Under the pieces are notes generated by a model, which did not search any database, was not told where the DNA came from, and saw only the letters and a program-made list of their open reading frames with translations. The position numbers and the translations under genes are program-made. This document shows positions 62,712 through 64,000 of a stretch of DNA of 64,000 nt, in pieces (the stretch's first letter is position 1; each line of letters starts with the position of its first letter). The DNA is from Streptomyces sp. NBC_00091 (lineage in GTDB: Bacteria > Actinomycetota > Actinomycetes > Streptomycetales > Streptomycetaceae): contig NZ_JAPEMA010000001.1 in the NCBI RefSeq assembly GCF_026343185.1, positions 5,022,001 through 5,086,000 of the forward strand. Reading direction: 5' to 3'.

Positions 62712-63770
62712 ATGTCGAAGCTGGGAGATCTCGGCGCCAGGCTGTACCGCGGTGAGGTCGGCTACGACTTCGTCGGCAAGCGCTTTCTCTGGTACGGCGT
62801 TTCCATCCTGATCACCATCACGGCGATCGTGGCGCTCGCTGTCCAGGGCCTCAACATGGGCATCGAGTTCAAGGGCGGCGCCGTCTTCACGACGCCGAAG
62901 ACGGCCGTCTCGGTCGCCAAGGCGACGGAGGACGCGGAGAAGGCCTCCGGGCACGACGCGATCGTCCAGGCGCTGGGCACCGGCGGACTGCGCATCCAGA
63001 TCTCCGGTCTGGACACCGACTCCGCCGCCTCCGTCAAGAAGCAGCTCGCGGCCGACCTCAAGGTCACCGAGACCCAGATCAACGCCGACCTGGTCGGCCC
63101 GAGCTGGGGCGAGCAGATCGCGAACAAGGCCTGGACCGGCCTCGGCGTCTTCATGGTCCTCGTGGTGATCTACCTCGCCATCGCCTTCGAGTGGCGGATG
63201 GCGGTCGCCGCGCTGATCGCGCTGATCCACGACCTCACCATCACCGTCGGCGTGTACGCGCTGGTCGGCTTCGAGGTCACCCCGGGCACCGTGATCGGTC
63301 TGCTCACCATCCTCGGTTACTCCCTCTACGACACCGTCGTCGTCTTCGACGGTCTCAAGGAGGGCTCGAAGGACATCACGAAGCAGACCCGCTACACCTT
63401 CAGCGAGATCGCCAACCGCAGCATCAACGGCACGCTGGTCCGCTCGATCAACACCACCGTCGTCGCCCTGCTCCCGGTCGCCGGCCTGCTGTTCATCGGC
63501 GGCGGCTTCCTGGGCGCGGGCATGCTCAACGACATCTCGCTGTCGCTGTTCGTCGGCCTCGCGGCCGGTGCGTACTCCTCGATCTTCATCGCGACCCCGC
63601 TGGTCGTGGACCTGAAGGAGCGCGAGCCGGCGATGAAGGCGCTCACCAAGCGGGTGCTCGCGAAGCGGGCGGCCGCGGCCGCGAAGGGCGAGGACGCCGA
63701 CGCGGACACCGACGGGGACGACGGCCCGCAGGTCGTGGCCCAGGGCGGCCAGGGGAGGCGGCGCCGGTGA
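62712..63770 (+). CDS. secF: Protein translocase subunit SecF
   Basis: A 352-residue partner of SecD. TM1 (LWYGVSILITITAIVALAV) is followed by the motif GIEFKGGAVF, a periplasmic domain with GGLRIQISGLD, and five helices with LTILGYSLYDTVVVFDGLKEG and the conserved FSEIANRSINGTLVRSINTT. The C-terminal tail is acidic, ending in a basic patch. ATG 62712 follows GGCGTGAGAG, and the stop overlaps apt (GTGA). Confidence 0.95.
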   Translation: MSKLGDLGARLYRGEVGYDFVGKRFLWYGVSILITITAIVALAVQGLNMGIEFKGGAVFTTPKTAVSVAKATEDAEKASGHDAIVQALGTGGLRIQISGLDTDSAASVKKQLAADLKVTETQINADLVGPSWGEQIANKAWTGLGVFMVLVVIYLAIAFEWRMAVAALIALIHDLTITVGVYALVGFEVTPGTVIGLLTILGYSLYDTVVVFDGLKEGSKDITKQTRYTFSEIANRSINGTLVRSINTTVVALLPVAGLLFIGGGFLGAGMLNDISLSLFVGLAAGAYSSIFIATPLVVDLKEREPAMKALTKRVLAKRAAAAAKGEDADADTDGDDGPQVVAQGGQGRRRR

Positions 63771-64000
63771 CCACGGAATCCTCCGCCGAACTCCGCGAGC
63801 TGCTGCTCGGCCGGATCAAGGACGTTCCGGACTACCCGAAGCCGGGTGTGATGTTCAAGGACATCACCCCGCTGCTCGCCGACCCGAAGGCCTTCGCGGC
63901 GCTGACGGAGGCGCTGGTGGAACTGGCCGTCCGGTACGGCGCCACGAAGATCGTCGGACTGGAGGCGCGGGGATTCATCCTCGCGGCCCCGGTCGCGGTA
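63767..64000 (+). CDS. apt: Adenine phosphoribosyltransferase, partial (3' end outside window)
   Basis: It salvages adenine to AMP using PRPP. Only the first 78 residues are visible: LLLGRIKDVPDYPKPGVMFKDITPLLADPKAF and VGLEARGFILAAPVA, which contain the substrate-loop RDY(P)KPG-like turn and the hood region. GTG 63767 overlaps the secF stop. In this genus relA normally follows downstream, outside this window. Confidence 0.93.
   Translation, partial: MTTESSAELRELLLGRIKDVPDYPKPGVMFKDITPLLADPKAFAALTEALVELAVRYGATKIVGLEARGFILAAPVAV

Overview
The window is high-GC actinobacterial DNA and almost certainly Streptomyces chromosomal core. Coding frames end overwhelmingly in G or C, GTG starts are common, neighbouring genes often overlap by ATGA/GTGA, and the order ruvC-ruvA-ruvB-yajC-secD-secF-apt with pdxS-pdxT, yebC, pgsA-patA-pimA, thrS, ssgB (a Streptomyces sporulation gene), metNIQ and argH is the conserved central-chromosome order of that genus. 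No prophage, integrase, CRISPR array or complete insertion sequence was seen.

Layout. 1-3.3 kb: end of a HEAT-like gene, then argG and argH (last two steps of arginine synthesis) with a candidate ARG box. 3.4-6.1 kb: HAD protein, TetR regulator and MFS efflux pump with a perfect operator palindrome. 6.1-11.8 kb: beta-helix-like membrane protein, a 159-bp MITE-like element, PlsC acyltransferase, secreted glycerophosphodiesterase, sigma-like factor, GNAT protein and two small membrane proteins. 12.1-15.1 kb: methionine ABC importer metNIQ behind a Cys/Met-ending leader peptide. 15.4-25 kb: GNAT, corrinoid and siroheme genes (cobL, a BluB-CobT fusion with a very long Ala/Pro/Glu tail, cysG), a MurG paralogue and an rRNA methylase. 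25-27 kb: Ser/Thr kinase and a small membrane protein. 27.2-27.7 kb: tRNA operon Gly-Cys-Val-Val-Val with promoter and terminator. 27.9-33.4 kb: pabB-pabC, two GNAT-type or unknown genes, the second MITE-like copy, a DsbA-like protein and a secreted intradiol dioxygenase-like protein.

33.6-44.2 kb: CGNR zinc-finger regulator, ssgB, two solitary tRNA-Val(CAC) genes, a 780-residue membrane protein, a DnaQ-like exonuclease, a DUF4365 nuclease-like gene coupled to an unknown gene, and a caspase-like protease preceded by a small zinc-ribbon reading frame. This is the most accessory-looking stretch. 44.4-55.2 kb: thrS, HIT protein, a large membrane protein with a 16-bp tandem array in its leader, an EF-G-like GTPase, and the phosphatidylinositol mannoside operon pgsA-patA-pimA. 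55.3-64 kb: PLP synthase pdxST, yebC, ruvCAB and yajC-secD-secF, ending inside apt.

The most interesting observations are the two MITE-like elements whose ends form stop codons of flanking genes, the leader peptide and hairpins ahead of metNIQ, the BluB-CobT fusion, the caspase/DUF4365 neighbourhood, and a recurring leaderless gene architecture with a -10 hexamer 6-8 nt before the start codon. All functional names come from recognising protein motifs by eye; no database search was run.
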